Origin: Cichorium intybus
Taxonomy: Eukaryota > Streptophyta > Magnoliopsida > Asterales > Asteraceae
DNA length: 64,000 nt
Assembly (NCBI GenBank): GCA_023525715.1
Contig: CM042017.1
Span: 79,863,857-79,927,856 of the forward strand
Reading direction: 5' to 3'
The notes below the pieces were generated by a model. It was not told where the DNA came from. It ran no database searches and saw nothing but the letters and a program-made list of their open reading frames with translations. A program made the translations under genes and the position numbers. This document shows positions 23,754 through 34,953 of the stretch, one piece after another (the first letter of the stretch is position 1; each line of letters starts with the position of its first letter).

Positions 23754-24793
23754 TAGCGGTACAGAAATGTTTTCCATTAAGATTATAGCGCTACTGTTGT
23801 ACATTAATACTAAAAGCACAATAGCGCTACTGCTTAAACATAGTTGTCAAACTTCATGTCTATAAGACATGAATATCAAAATATGGTCCGACAAAACATT
23901 TGGTTTACAAGTTTACAACCATGGGCGTTACGAATTTATATCAAAACAAACAATATCAAGCAGAGAAGGATTAAACCATAAAATCAAAAGATGAGAGCTA
24001 TGCTTAGCTCCACTCCATCTAATCTTCCAAAACATATCTAGCATTTCATTTTGTCATCCTACTCTTGCGAACCTGGACCTGGGACACATGGCATGAAACA
24101 TAAAATACGTAAGACAAAAATGTCTCATGAGCTACATGGGTTTTAGACTCAAAACATTTAGAAACATAATATATATTTCTCCAAAACCTTTGTAATCAAA
24201 TCATATCATATCTCTTGTTGAAAACATTTAAAAGCATATCATATATCGTTTTCAAAGCCTTTGATAATAAGCTGTCATCATAAAACTTTCTTTACTCAAC
24301 TTAACTGGAATTCATTCGTGTTTGGATTTTTATACTTAGGGCCTAATCACCTTTGGTGATACCCCAAGTCTATACTGAAATGGTAAGAACGTAATCAAAC
24401 CATCTCAGCATCATATCACATGCTTTGACTGGTATCTCCACATGCTTTATTTGTATACTTAGGATAATCACACATAGTGATTTTCCCAAGTCTATACCAA
24501 GATGGAAAGAACAAGATCAGTTCATCCTAGCATCTTGTGTTTTAGGACATCTACTTCGCGAAGGGGAAGGTACCACCCCAGTAGACTCCTCTATATTCCC
24601 TTACGGGAATATCATGGCCCGAGCAAAAGTGGGTAACATACTAACTTGCATTGCTGCATTCATTCATATCTCCAATACCAGTCATAAAAAGGAAAACATA
24701 ATATAATTTGACATCGAATTACTTTGCTGAAATCACATTAAGGTTAGTGCCAAAACAATCTTTTCAATTCTGATTCACTTTGATGTCAAATCA

Positions 24794-24982
24794 CACTTTT
24801 CAAAACATATTAGGCTTAATGCCAAACTTGCTTTCAAACCGTTATAACTTGTGCCAAGATATACTTTTCAAATCACTTGGGCTTAATGCCAAAACTTGCT
24901 TTCAAACCGTTATAACTTTGTGCCAAAATACACTTTTCAAATCACTTGGGCTTAATGCCAAAACTTGCTTTCAAATCATTAT
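24794..24982. repeat. tandem repeat, ~68-base unit, about 2.7 copies
   Basis: Units begin CTTTTCAAATCACTTGGGC and include TTAATGCCAAAACTTGC and AACCGTTATAACTT. Starts lie near 24795, 24864 and 24932. Inside the LTR block. Confidence 0.75.
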
Positions 24983-25964
24983 ACAAGACATTTATAAAAA
25001 AGTCATAAGTAAAATAACCTTGCATATTATTTGATATTCAAAATTCACATAAACAATGAAAACATTTTTGCCATGTACCCCAAGGGGGAAAATACCACAT
25101 GTAGTCACCTCGGTTCGCTAGTCTTTGCCTCTACTTGCTTCTGCGCACTCCTTAGCTTCTATATTGATAATATAGAAGATTAGTATTATATTCAAATATT
25201 AACATACCACATATGTTAACTAGTCTCATATCTACAATCTTTATCAAAAGAGTTCATACTAGTAATATTCTAAAAATATTCAATTTTATCCATTATTAAG
25301 TTAAATGTTCTTTTTACATATTATAATCTCACGCTTCAAGTTTATAATTCTAACGTCAACTTAATGTCTTTCTTTTACAAATTCTCAACATTTCTAACAC
25401 TCTTGTTTCCGAAATTCAACATGGTATAATAGCTTGGTTTACCATGTATTCTCACAATTTCATTATCAACGACTAAATACACAACTAGTGTATTTTTAGC
25501 TTTTTGACATAACATGACATTTACACATCTACCGGAGACTAATAGCTAGGGTGTTTCTCAAGGATTCGGAGACTAAAAAGGAGAAGAACTCATCCTTAGC
25601 CTCTAAATCCCACCCTTATCCAAGATATGGAGCCATCATTGTCTTCAAAAGCTTGGAAATGAATTCATAACTCTATTAACAACAAGAACCAAGGAAAAAC
25701 AAGGTTCTAACACTTACAATGGTCTAGGGACAGCAAGAACTTGACTCCTTCTAAGCACTCTCTCTCTAGAGCACCTTGCTACCTTCTTCTTCCTCCAAGA
25801 TCCTTCAAAAACCCACAAATGAAGCTCAAACAACCATGGAAGCTTGAGAGAGAGTTTACAAGTGTTTTCTGGAGTTCTAGAGGCAAAATGACGGACTTAG
25901 GGGTGTTATATGACTTAAAAATGGCTAGATCACGAAATATTGGACTTATTCCCACTCAGACGAA

Positions 25965-26102
25965 GTTAGCGGCGCTAACTTGAAAGTTAGCGTCGCTAAC
26001 TGCAAGTCCATGGAAGGTCGACTACGTGTTTTAGACTAGCTCGCGACTGGTACGAGATTTTGTAAAGTTAGTGTCGCTAACCTTAAGGTTAGCGACGCTA
26101 AC
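25965..26102. repeat. four 15-base palindromes in LTR of element E
   Basis: GTTAGCGGCGCTAAC (25965-25979), GTTAGCGTCGCTAAC (25986-26000), GTTAGTGTCGCTAAC (26067-26081) and GTTAGCGACGCTAAC (26088-26102). They come in two close pairs; the second pair is joined by CTTAAG, making a larger palindrome. LTR I has three related copies at 47756-47872. Confidence 0.8.
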
Positions 26103-26189
26103 TTCTAATTTCCCCAAATTAATTATTTCTCTTTTATTTTAATAGCTAAATGCTATTTCCTGAATAACTAGTTCCGGGCTTTACAACTC

Positions 26190-27263
26190 TCCCCCTTGAC
26201 GGGATTTCGTCCCCGAAATCCACTCCGTCAAATAATTCCGGATGATTCTTTTTCATTTCCTCCTCCGATTCCCAAGTCCTTTCTGAGCCCTTGCGATGCT
26301 GCCACTGCACCTTCACCATATGAATCACTTTCCTGCAGAGGGCCTTGGTCTTCCTTTCCAAAACTGTAACGGGTCGCTTTGCATAATTCAAACGTTCGTC
26401 AACTTGAGTGTCTTCAAGTGGAACCACATCGGACTCATCGGGGATACATTTCCTCAACTGGGACACATAAAATGTGTCGTGAATCTGGCTGAGCTGCGTT
26501 GATAACTCCAAGCGATAGGCCTCCTGACCAACTCGAGCCACGATCCAGTATGGTCCAATATACCTCAGTCCCAACTTCCCTCGCTTAAGTAGCACAAATT
26601 CTCTGACTTGGAACTCAAGACTAGATCGACACTTATCAGTGTAACTCTTCAGCTGGCTATGTGCTAGGCGTAACCTCTCTCGAACCTGCTGAATCAGTTC
26701 TGTCGTCTTGAGCACTATTTCGGTACTCCTTAAAACCCGCTGGCCAACCTCTCCCCAACAGATCGGAGTCTGGCACTTCCGACCATACAATGCTTCATAA
26801 GGAGGCATCCCAATGCTTGCATGATAACTATTGTTGTAGGAGGATTCTTCCAATGATAAGTACAAATCCACTTCCCACCGAAGTCAATCACACAAGCCCT
26901 CAACATATCCTTGAGTGTCTGTATTGTTCTTTCACTTTGACCATCCGTCTGAGGGTGATACGCAGTACTAAAATGAAGTTGTGTTCCCAATTCTTTATGG
27001 AATTTCTTCCAAAAGTGTGAAGTAAATCGAACATCTCTATCCGAAACTATCGATAATGGAATCCCATGGCAAGATACCACCTCATCTACATATGACTTGG
27101 CCAATTGCTGGGCCGAAAAAGTCTCCTGAATCGGTATAAAGTGAGCATTCTTGGTCAACCGATCTACAACAACCCAAATAGTATCCACATTTCGCGGCGT
27201 CCGCGGAAACTTGGTGATGAAATCTATAGTAATGTGATCCCATTTCCACTCGGGTATCTCCAA
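26190..27263 (-). pseudogene. element E integrase core and chromodomain-like tail
   Basis: Two overlapping minus-strand frames. 26730-27263 has the core (TIDF, VVDRLTKNAHF, SDRDVRF, TDGQSERTIQTL). 26146-26871 has the C-terminal part (GYI-like IGPYWIVARVGQ, HDTFYVSQL) and a chromodomain-like end (MVKVQWQHRKGSERTWE). A frameshift near 26850 separates them. The core D, D and E residues are present. The tail overlaps the conserved palindromic box GATTTCGGGGACGAAAT near 26205-26222, which often ends such elements. Confidence 0.8.
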
Positions 27264-27352
27264 AGGTTACAGTTTACCATGTGGCATTTGATGCTCTGCC
27301 TTCACCTTTCTACACATTAAACACTTCTCCACATACCACGCTATGTTGTGCT

Positions 27353-28409
27353 TCATCCCAGCCACCAATAATCTTCCCGAAGATCTCGATACATTTTTGT
27401 TGCACCCAGATGAATGGAGAATTTCGACTTATGTGCTTCATCCAACAAAAATCGGCGTGCGTCGCCCGCCTTCGGAACCCATACACGACCCAGATGAGTT
27501 AAAAACTCCCGACTATCCTTTATCATACCCGGCAAAATGCCCACAACTCGCTCTCCTTTTTTTCCTCCCGACTAGCCACGACTTGCAACTCACGGGTCTT
27601 CTTTAGTAAGGAAGTAACCACAGTCATCCTCAAACACACACCCTTTAGAGTCGGACCGACACCTTCCTACTAAGTGTGTCGGCCACCATATTGGCTCTCT
27701 GGGGATGGTACAGAATCTCACAATCATAGTCCTTGACTACATCCAACCACTTCCTCTATCGCATGTTCAAGTTGGGTTGATCCATTAGATGCTTCAGGCT
27801 CTTATGGTCTGTGAAAATGGTACATCGTACTCCGTACAAGTAGTGTCTCCAAATCTTGAGGGAAAAAAGAACCGGTCCCAACTCCAAATCATGAGTCGGA
27901 TAATTGACTTCATTGAGCTTTAACTGTCTTGACGCATAAGCAATTACTCGGCCTCGCTGCATAAGAACGTCTCCCAATCCAGTGATCGACGCATCACAAT
28001 ATACCACCAAGTCTTCCATGCTATTGGGTAATGTTAGGACTGCAACCTCGCACAATCTCTACCTCAACACCTCGAATGTCATCTATTGATCTTCGCCCCA
28101 ACTAAATACCTCGTTCTTCCTTGTTAGTCGAGTCAGAGGCACCGCTACCTTAGAGAAATCCTGTATAAATCTACGGTAGTACCCTGCCAATCCCAAGAAA
28201 CTACGAATCTTCGAAGGGTTCCCTGGAACTTCCCATTCCATGACAGCCTCCACCTTAGCTGTATCCACCATGATACCGTTCTCATTAACCAGATGCCCAA
28301 GGAATTGAAGCTCTCTTAACCAGAATTCACACTTCGAAAACTTCGCATACAACTTTTCCCTCCTCAGGGTCTCGAGAACTTCCCTCAAATGCTCCTCATG
28401 AAGTTCCAT
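27353..28409 (-). pseudogene. element E RNase H, RT thumb and integrase zinc domain
   Basis: Three minus-strand pieces. 28083-28409 holds the end of RT to the RNase H junction (YAKFSKCEFWL, FLGHL, GLAGYYRRFIQDFS). 27756-28055 is RNase H (YCDASITGLG, VLMQRGRVIAYASRQL). 27353-27544 is the region before the integrase (RVWVPKAGDARRFLLDEAHK). The pieces are separated by stops and shifts at about 28070 and 27740-27545. Confidence 0.78.
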
Positions 28410-29008
28410 GCTTCAGGAATAGATCAAAACGATCTAGCATAGGCCTGCAAACGCGATTCATCATATCCATAAAAGCGGCCGATGCATTAGTGAGTTTGAA
28501 AGGCATCACAACGCAGGCCTATGCATAATGACCGTATCTCGTCCAAAAAGCGGTTTCTGCACATCTTCGTCCCTAACCCTCATCTGATGGTAACCAGAAC
28601 GTAAGTCAATCTTAGAAAACCACGGCGCTCCCTACAACTGGTTAAACAAATCATCAATCCTTGGCAAATGGTATCTATTCTTGACCGTGAGCTTATTCAG
28701 CTCCTGGTAATCAATGCACATGTGATGAGACCCATCCTTCTTCTTCACAAACAAGATGGGAGCTCCCCACGGAGAACTGCTAGATCGGACAAATCCATTC
28801 TCTAATAATTCCTGAAGCTGCGTGGATAGCTCGAGCATCTCGGGTGGAGCAAGACAATACGACGCCTTGGCTATTGGAGCCGCATCGGGACTAGATCAAT
28901 GCGAAACTCTACCTGCCTCTCCGGAGGTATCCCCGACAAATCGTCCGGAAATAAGTCAGGATATTTGCTAACTATCGGTACATCACCCACAGTCTTCCTC
29001 TTACTCTC
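28410..29008 (-). pseudogene. element E reverse transcriptase with deleted active site
   Basis: The 28632-28838 frame carries SSSPWGAPILFVKKKDGS then HHMCIDYQEL. Around 28405-28440 the translation reads MLDRF then DLFL. The family normally has a stretch ending in the catalytic Asp pair between these points, so a short deletion removed it. It is inactive even apart from the stops. The frame breaks off at 29008, where solo LTR F is inserted. Confidence 0.7.
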
Positions 29009-29013
29009 TCGCG

Positions 29014-30857
29014 TGTAATAACATAATTTTTAATTATGGTAGGATAATGTTGAAACACAAGAGTTGGATCGAGATTCAAATAATGCGGAATAATACAAAT
29101 AAACAAGATCAAGAACAGACAATATGAAGAACTGATGTCGAATGATTAATATGCAACTCAAGAACAATTCGATGTGAACTATTCTGTATGAGTGCCGTCA
29201 AAAGGATTACAAAAGTTAACCCTAATAAGGGTATGAACATGCTATTTATACAAAAACTAAGTATGGAAGGACTGACCCATTCCATAACCGATAGCAAAAT
29301 TAAAGGCATAAAATCTGGCTACAAATCCGATCAGCATCTTTGACTCAATCTATATTTATGACTCAACAGATAATATTAATTTTAATATAAACGAGTTTAT
29401 ATAAGTTAAAATATGAGTTAAGATGTTTAAAAACCATCTAGGAGAAGTAGGATGTTAAAAAGGGGTAAAAGAAACAACTTGAATTCTTAAAAGGTCAAAC
29501 CGGGTCGAGTTTAGTAACACGGGTCTAGTTAGATTGAAATGAAAATGGAAAAAATAGCAACCCGGGTCGTGTTGAGGAACCCGGAACGTGTTCAACAGAA
29601 AACCCGGGTCGGGTCATTTAAACCGGACCGTGTTGCGCTTTGGCTGAAACGGAATGTTGCGGAACAAAACCCGGGGCGGGTTTTACATCCTGGGTCGAGT
29701 TGCGGAACAAAACTCGGGGCGGGTTCTACAGCCCGTGGCGGGTTACGGGGCAGGGGATATATACCCTTTTCTCCGCACTTCTTTCATTTACGACTCAAAA
29801 ATACCCAAAACGATTTTCAGAGCTAGGAGTACGATAATTGGTCATTTTGATCAAGGGTTTTGCGTAAGAAAAGGTTGGGGAAGTCGGATTTAACATCCGA
29901 AACGTGTCTTGAGTCCTTGATTTCGAGGTTAGTGATTTCTGGTTTTAGGGTTCTAAACCCTATGTTCTTGAATCTGAATTTTTTGCTTTGAATGAGCTCA
30001 TGTGTTGTTAGTAGGTTGTTAATATGTGTTGTATTGAGTCTCTATTACGATTATTACGAAGTTTTAACGGTTGGTTTAGTAAAAACCGCAAATCTTGGAA
30101 GTCTTGAGTTGATAGTATGTGATGTTCATAGTTTGTGATCCTTATTAACTATTGATTCTTGGTCCATTGAGTTAGATGATGTTGAATTGTTTTGAGGATG
30201 TTTGAGGTATGATATGTGATGTTATTGTTCAGCAGATACTCATAGAAGGGAAGGAGATACACGAGGCACAGGCGGACCACGAGCTGAATAGACCTCAAGT
30301 GAGTAGTTACAATTCATTATGAATGGTTTGACTATATCTAAATTGAATTACTGTACATCTTAATTGGTTGAGATAACCAATTTACATGAGTTAAACAAGG
30401 TTGAGAACTCCTTAATTTATGCAAGTACTTAGTTCGATTGAGTACATTAAATGACTGAGATAGTCATTGAGATCGAGATCAGTGATTTGGTTGTGAGAAT
30501 TTTTGATAACTATTAGAATGATTTCTAAATTTAGATAATTTTCTCACTGAGCTAAATTAGCTCATAGAAATAGTTATATGGTTTATGTTATAGGTGACAG
30601 GGGTAAGAAGATTGCTGAGGGATGATTGCCTGGATATGGGACTTGACTTTTGACTGTTTGTACATCAAGATACACTCTTTTGTATAGTTTTGTAAAACGG
30701 TCTTTTGTAACCCAGTTTTTGGGACACGTTGTTTAAGTACAGGTTCTTTTGTATACTACTTGTACTTATGTTGCTTAACTTTGATTATACCATGATCACT
30801 TATGTTTAACTTTAAGTGATGATGATGTAATTCGGAGATAAGAAACTGGGTGTTACA
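29014..30857 (+). mobile_element. solo LTR F inside element E
   Basis: 1844 bases from TGTAATAACATAA to CTGGGTGTTACA, flanked by TCGCG at 29009-29013 and 30858-30862. It has no coding interior or primer site. The TATA box GATATATA is at 29756-29763, preceded by an array of CCCGGGTCGGGT-like motifs at 29500-29745. The short frames at 29539-29893 lie in this array and are not genes. Confidence 0.88.
29500..29750. repeat. CCCGGG/CGGGTC motif array upstream of TATA in LTR F
   Basis: Roughly ten copies of motifs such as ACCCGGGTCG, CCGGGTCGAGT, CCCGGGGCGGGTT and CCCGTGGCGGGTT within 250 bases, ending just before the TATA box at 29756. It looks like an enhancer or promoter array. Confidence 0.6.
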
Positions 30858-30862
30858 TCGCG

Positions 30863-31426
30863 CATCCGACACATAGGCCACAAACCCAGACCCTTCGTGC
30901 TGAAGATGTCTCTTAGCATAGGCCGCTGAACAAAACAAAGCACTAGACCTCCTCCCCTCGCCCAAAATAATAAGAACTGCCCCACTTGAAGACCAAACAA
31001 AGACCCTCTTGCCCCTATAGTCGATCCATGCTCCCTGATGACTAAGCCAATCCATACCCACAATAACCCTGTTGTCGCTGAAAGGAATAGGAATAAGGTC
31101 TATCGAAAACTGATCCCCTTGGATCTCAATCGTACATCCTCGGTAAACACGTGAAACCATAACCCGCACGATCGTCAGCAATCTCTACCTCTAACGGATG
31201 ATCAAGATCCTCCAAAACGATGCCGAGGCTCTTATCGATAGCCAAATATACAAAAATGAGTCGCTCCAGAATCAAATAGCATAAAGGTCGAGATAGAGTT
31301 GACTAAGAAAGTACCTAAGCATAAGATAAAGAATGATGATACAAACAGGTGAAAACTTTTAAAAAGAAGGAAGGAATTAATACCGGTCACTACATCCGAC
31401 GTGGCACGCGCCTCCTCGAAGGTCAA
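30863..31426 (-). pseudogene. element E protease region
   Basis: Minus-strand frames. 31232-31426 has LFDSGATH (retropepsin D-S-G). 30756-31181 continues with VSRVYRGCTIEIQG, then IVGMDWLSHQGAWIDYRGKR. An intervening shift at about 31200 separates them, and an extra stretch rich in Phe/Ser/Leu before the D-S-G may be a small insertion. The frame is cut by solo LTR F at 30862. Confidence 0.75.
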
Positions 31427-31561
31427 CTAGAAAGCTCTACCCTTGCCCTTGGGGGCCTCCGCCCTGCCCTAGTGGCCATCAATAATCCTCAAGGTCGCGG
31501 GTGTTGGAACCTGCACCCCTCCGCTCTTCGCCCCAGGGCACTTAGCTCGAACATGACCCAC

Positions 31562-32113
31562 CTAGTTGCAGCTGAAATAGACCTTCAAGGCCTGAGGAAA
31601 ATCCTTACTAAAGTGACCAGTCTTACCACAATGATAACAACTCGGCCCTCGGCACTGACCATCATCAAATCTCTGGCACATGCCACACTGCGTTCTCCCC
31701 TTCGATCCCCCAGTCCTCGAATCATTACCCCTAAACTTCTTTGCTGATGGCGGCATGGAAATGAGCATCGGCGTATTCTTCCTATTCTGCAGCTCTAACT
31801 TAATCTCCTGGGCCCTCACGACCGAAATCATGTCTGCCAAGGTCTGATGGTGGGCGGCGGATACAAATTCGTGGATATCGGTCCGCAGCATAGACAAGTA
31901 ACGTGACATACGCATCTTCTTGGTGGTTGCGTACTCCGGGCAAAACAAATCCCTCTTCATAAATTGCTTGGTGATATCGTTCGCTGTCTCCGTCATCTGT
32001 GTCATAGACATATACTCAGCAGTCGGGCGCTCCATCTCGATTTGTGGAACATACTCCTCACGGAATTTCTCCATGAAATGCGCCCAAGTCATCTCCTCCT
32101 GCTGACATCTCAT
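31562..32113 (-). pseudogene. element E gag C-terminal half and zinc knuckle
   Basis: 183-residue minus-strand frame: gag helices (MTWAHFMEKFREEYVP, LSMLRTDIHEFV) and a zinc knuckle, CYHCGKTGHFSKDF, whose last Cys is Phe. That is a loss of one metal ligand. The frame begins at the edge of the tRNA-like insertion. Confidence 0.75.
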
Positions 32114-32114
32114 T

Positions 32115-32355
32115 CACTACTAAAAGAAAGGTATGGATATTCTGCTCGAAAGCTTGACGAAGAAGCGTAAGCAAAAAGCATATTTTAGGAAAGAGGTCCA
32201 GGTAGCTCAGCTGGTTACAGCTAATGAATGAAAAAACGTGTGTGCCGATTTAGATTTCCCGTCTTAAGCCCCACCTCGGTAGCTCAGCAGTAGAGCGGCC
32301 TCTTATATAGTTCAACAGGTAGTCGGACGTGGGTTCAAATCCCGCTCGAGGGAAA
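32115..32355 (+). other. insertion in element E gag with tRNA-like sequence
   Basis: About 240 bases separate two gag pieces (32113 and 32370). It contains an A-box-like TAGCTCAGCTGG near 32203, a second near 32280, and a B box GGTTCAAATCC at 32332-32342. This suggests a tRNA-derived SINE or a tRNA gene copy carried in. No clear target duplication or A-tail was found. Confidence 0.4.
32274..32351 (+). tRNA. tRNA-like pseudogene
   Basis: CCTCG at the start pairs with CGAGG at the end. The D arm is GCTC/GAGC, and the T arm GTGGG TTCAAAT CCCGC is well formed. The stretch between D and T arms is about 32 bases, longer than a normal anticodon arm plus variable loop, and I cannot place an anticodon. 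Probably not a working tRNA. Not a plastid tRNA that I can recognise. Confidence 0.35.
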
Positions 32356-32842
32356 ACACCAATCCCGTGCTCCACCTCTCAAATGATTCACCACGAAGCG
32401 CACCTTGGACTCCTCTAGGAAAAAGCAAGTACAGAAAGCGTCGATAGCGGTGATCCAACGCATACTAGCAATGGGGTCCTTCTCCCCTGAGAAAATCGGC
32501 GACTGGCATGCCGTAAAATCCCTATACGTTGATGCTCTAGGTTGCCGAAAAATGGCAAGCTTCTCCTCGATCAAGGAGATCAAATCTGTCTACATAGACC
32601 CAAAATATTGCGGTATGACCGCTACCACCTCTCGTGCCACCTCCTCACCTAACATCTGTCTCAAGTTATCATCAATCCTAACCTCCTCATCATGGGTCCC
32701 TCACCCGGATCCAGACCCCGACCCGGATCCACTAGCTCCTCCATGTATTGTGATGACCACCATCCTAAAATTTATCCGAGAGACTATTAGAACGTTTCCT
32801 CACACTATTTATTCGTACAGGAAACCTCCCAAGGATCCCTTA
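32335..32842 (-). pseudogene. element E gag N-terminal half
   Basis: The minus-strand frame 32335-32583 has FRQPRASTYRDFTACQSPIF then SGEKDPIASMRWITAIDAF and VRFVVNHLRGGARDW, the typical gypsy gag centre. Upstream, a possible start at about 32756 encodes a Gly/Ser repeat and meets a stop; another stop lies just before ISLIEEKLAI. The gag breaks at RDW, where the tRNA-like insertion begins. Confidence 0.65.
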
Positions 32843-33891
32843 TAACCCGTGAGACCATTGTTATATTAGGGATGAATCCTGTGTTTCCAGTAGTACTGGC
32901 TAGGTACTACCTTCCACACCTATTCGTACTTGACGTAACAGACATTCCCCCGTTCCTAAGTTGTTTTTCACTCGAGCACGCATATGTCACCCATATGGCC
33001 CAACACCGAAGTGCTTTACCCTCCTCTAGCATCAGCTAGAACTTTTCGTGTTTTGCTACCCATCCTGCCTACTACACTTGCTTAACACTCATAGTCGTCT
33101 TTATATATACCCATGACAAGAGACACAGGCGAGTTTGTCATTCGAATATACAATCCCTACCCTAGAGGCACAACTAAACAAGGAACAACCAAAAAGGCTA
33201 GATCGAAGATTCTGAGGCTATCACACCTTAATCTACGTGTATGAACATCTACCTAACATACTACTTGTGCTAGTAAACAAAAAAAAGGCAATATGAACAT
33301 TCGCATCTTTTCTAAGCAACCTAAGCAGGCAAATTTTCTAGCATGCTTCCTGAGTGGTTTCTTATTGAAACACCCTCACTTAAGGATTTTCATAAAATAC
33401 CTTTTAAAACCAATATATTATCATCGTTGTTTAATAATCCCCTTTTTGCGAAAAACTTTAAATCTCAAAAGCTTCAAAAGAGTTTCTTTACGTTTAAACA
33501 TCATTTAAAAAACACATGGGATTTCGTTAAAAACTTGTTTGTGAGTTTAAGTTGCGGAAACATCATTTGGTCCCACTTTAGGTAAAACATTTTAGTTTAT
33601 AATGCAGCGAGGTTGTTGCAATTCAAATACCATTATACAGCTTAAATGAAACCACACAATCTGTAGCCTCTCTAAACATCCAACTCTTCTAAAGTCCTTT
33701 ACACTTTCCAACCTGAGTACACATCAAAATAAGTTAGGCAATGGAATGCCTAGTGAGCTTACACGAGGTTGACCCATTCAGAGTAGTCAGTGTAACCACC
33801 ACACTCGGGACAAACCCCCGAAAATAGTTTTGACACACACTTAGTTTGTAAAGTTCATCATCTCAAAAGTTGTATAAAACATCAGTACGTT
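32843..33891. other. LTR-like sequence, unassigned
   Basis: No gene. AT-rich sequence of the style seen in minus-strand gypsy LTRs (for example AATGCCTAGTGAGCTTACACG near 33741-33765). It could be the 5' LTR of element E, cut by element G at 33892. No clear LTR edge or primer site was found. Confidence 0.4.
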
Positions 33892-34860
33892 GACAATGCC
33901 TAGTAATATCAAGCATTTTAGTTATTGTTAGGTCCTATTCTTTGTGAAATTATATCATATAAGTCATGGTACTACTCACTTTTGTGCTTAGTGCTTGTGT
34001 GCGAAAAAAAGGTAAAAATAGAGACTAAAGACGTACAAAATGAAGAATTTTGGATAAAGTTCACTTTTCAGTCAAAAACGTATGTGCGCCGCGAGTAGAA
34101 GACACGCGCGTCGCGGATAGTCAAAGATCAGGCGATGAGTTGAAATTCAAACAGCGAAAAACGTGGATAAGGATAACGTGCGCCGTGGTTTTAGCCATGC
34201 GCGGCACGATTAGCTCGATTTTGCAACTATAAATAGAGGCATCTAGGTCGAATTTCAGCAGCGAAGAAATGACCTAAAGGTGGAACCTAGGCTTCTTTGA
34301 CTCAGGATTTCAGATTTCAGCAGTTTCAATTGGTATTTTATGTTTTTAATTTCTTTTTAGCATTTTAATAGTTTTAGTTATTGCTTTATTCCTTCGATTC
34401 TGGATTGTAGAATCTTTTGGAACAAGTTTAGTTTGAATTATTTTCGAAGTTAGAACATTGTGGTTTCTGGAATTGGTTTTAGTTTATGATAATCATTCGG
34501 TTCGAGTTAAATTGCATGTTTTCGGTATTTGTTTATGTTTAATTGTTTGTTTGATGTTTTGGATGGTTTAATGCTTCTGGTTTTTCTGGAATTCACTTCT
34601 GGAATCAGTAAGTAATTGTGGGTTGAAGTTTGGAATTTTTTAGTTTAGTTAATGTTTATTTTAGTTGTCGGTATTCAATTTTATCGGTTTTCGGGAAGTG
34701 AAGGAAACACCGCCGACTATAGCGTGACACTGTAGTTGGTCATTCTGATACTATATCTTAACCACAAGACTCCCACGGATCGACCCTTGCTACTACTATA
34801 CTAGTTTGCGTGTGAGGTTTTATTTTCTATTTTTAACCGCATAACGACCTGGGCGTGTCA
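33892..34860 (+). repeat. 5' LTR of element G
   Basis: 969 bases from TGACAATGCC to GGGCGTGTCA. The TATA box TATAAATA is at 34228-34235. The first 600 bases match 37712-38311. Confidence 0.88.
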
Positions 34861-34866
34861 ATATTT

Positions 34867-34884
34867 TGGCGCCGTTGCCGGGGA
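34867..34884 (+). other. primer-binding site of element G (tRNA-Asp)
   Basis: TGGCGCCGTTGCCGGGGA is complementary to the 3' end of plant tRNA-Asp, six bases after the LTR end. Confidence 0.85.
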
Positions 34885-34953
34885 GTTGTGCGCTTGAAAG
34901 TATTGTTTGAGTGGTATTTTTCTTTTGATGTTTGATTTTAGTCTTTTGATTTT

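Larger units (their letters stand above)
23588..26185 (-). repeat. LTR block: 5' LTR of element A joined to 3' LTR of element E
   Basis: The left edge, TGTAACGCCCC, adjoins the primer site of A. The right edge, GGGCTTTACA, adjoins the polypurine tract of E. A single LTR cannot serve both, and the known LTR end of A (1-582) is not found here. About 25535-26185 is clearly similar to 47335-47955 (the right part of LTR I), so that part belongs to the E/I family. I could not find the junction. It may be a recombinant or truncated pair. Confidence 0.5.
25535..32842 (-). mobile_element. decayed Ty3/gypsy element E
   Basis: Minus-strand element. From its 3' end: LTR part, polypurine tract at about 26189-26198 (minus CAAGGGGGAG), chromodomain-like tail, integrase, RNase H, reverse transcriptase, [solo LTR F], protease, zinc knuckle, [tRNA-like insertion] and gag. 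Many frameshifts and stops. The gag start and 5' LTR edge at about 32750-33300 are not clear, and no primer site was found there. Sequence style matches gypsy chromoviruses of the Tekay/Del kind. Confidence 0.75.

Noticed and set aside
23513..23819. Frames with repeated FGEMRFWRNALLA-type sequence
   Set aside because: They translate the ~16-base minisatellite and adjoining leader; frames and strands conflict with the real element.
24780..25034. 84-residue repetitive frame
   Set aside because: It follows from the 68-base tandem repeat in the LTR block, with no start context or homology.
29539..29893. Three overlapping frames rich in Gly, Arg and Val
   Set aside because: All lie in the CCCGGGT motif array of solo LTR F; no codon signal and no known family.
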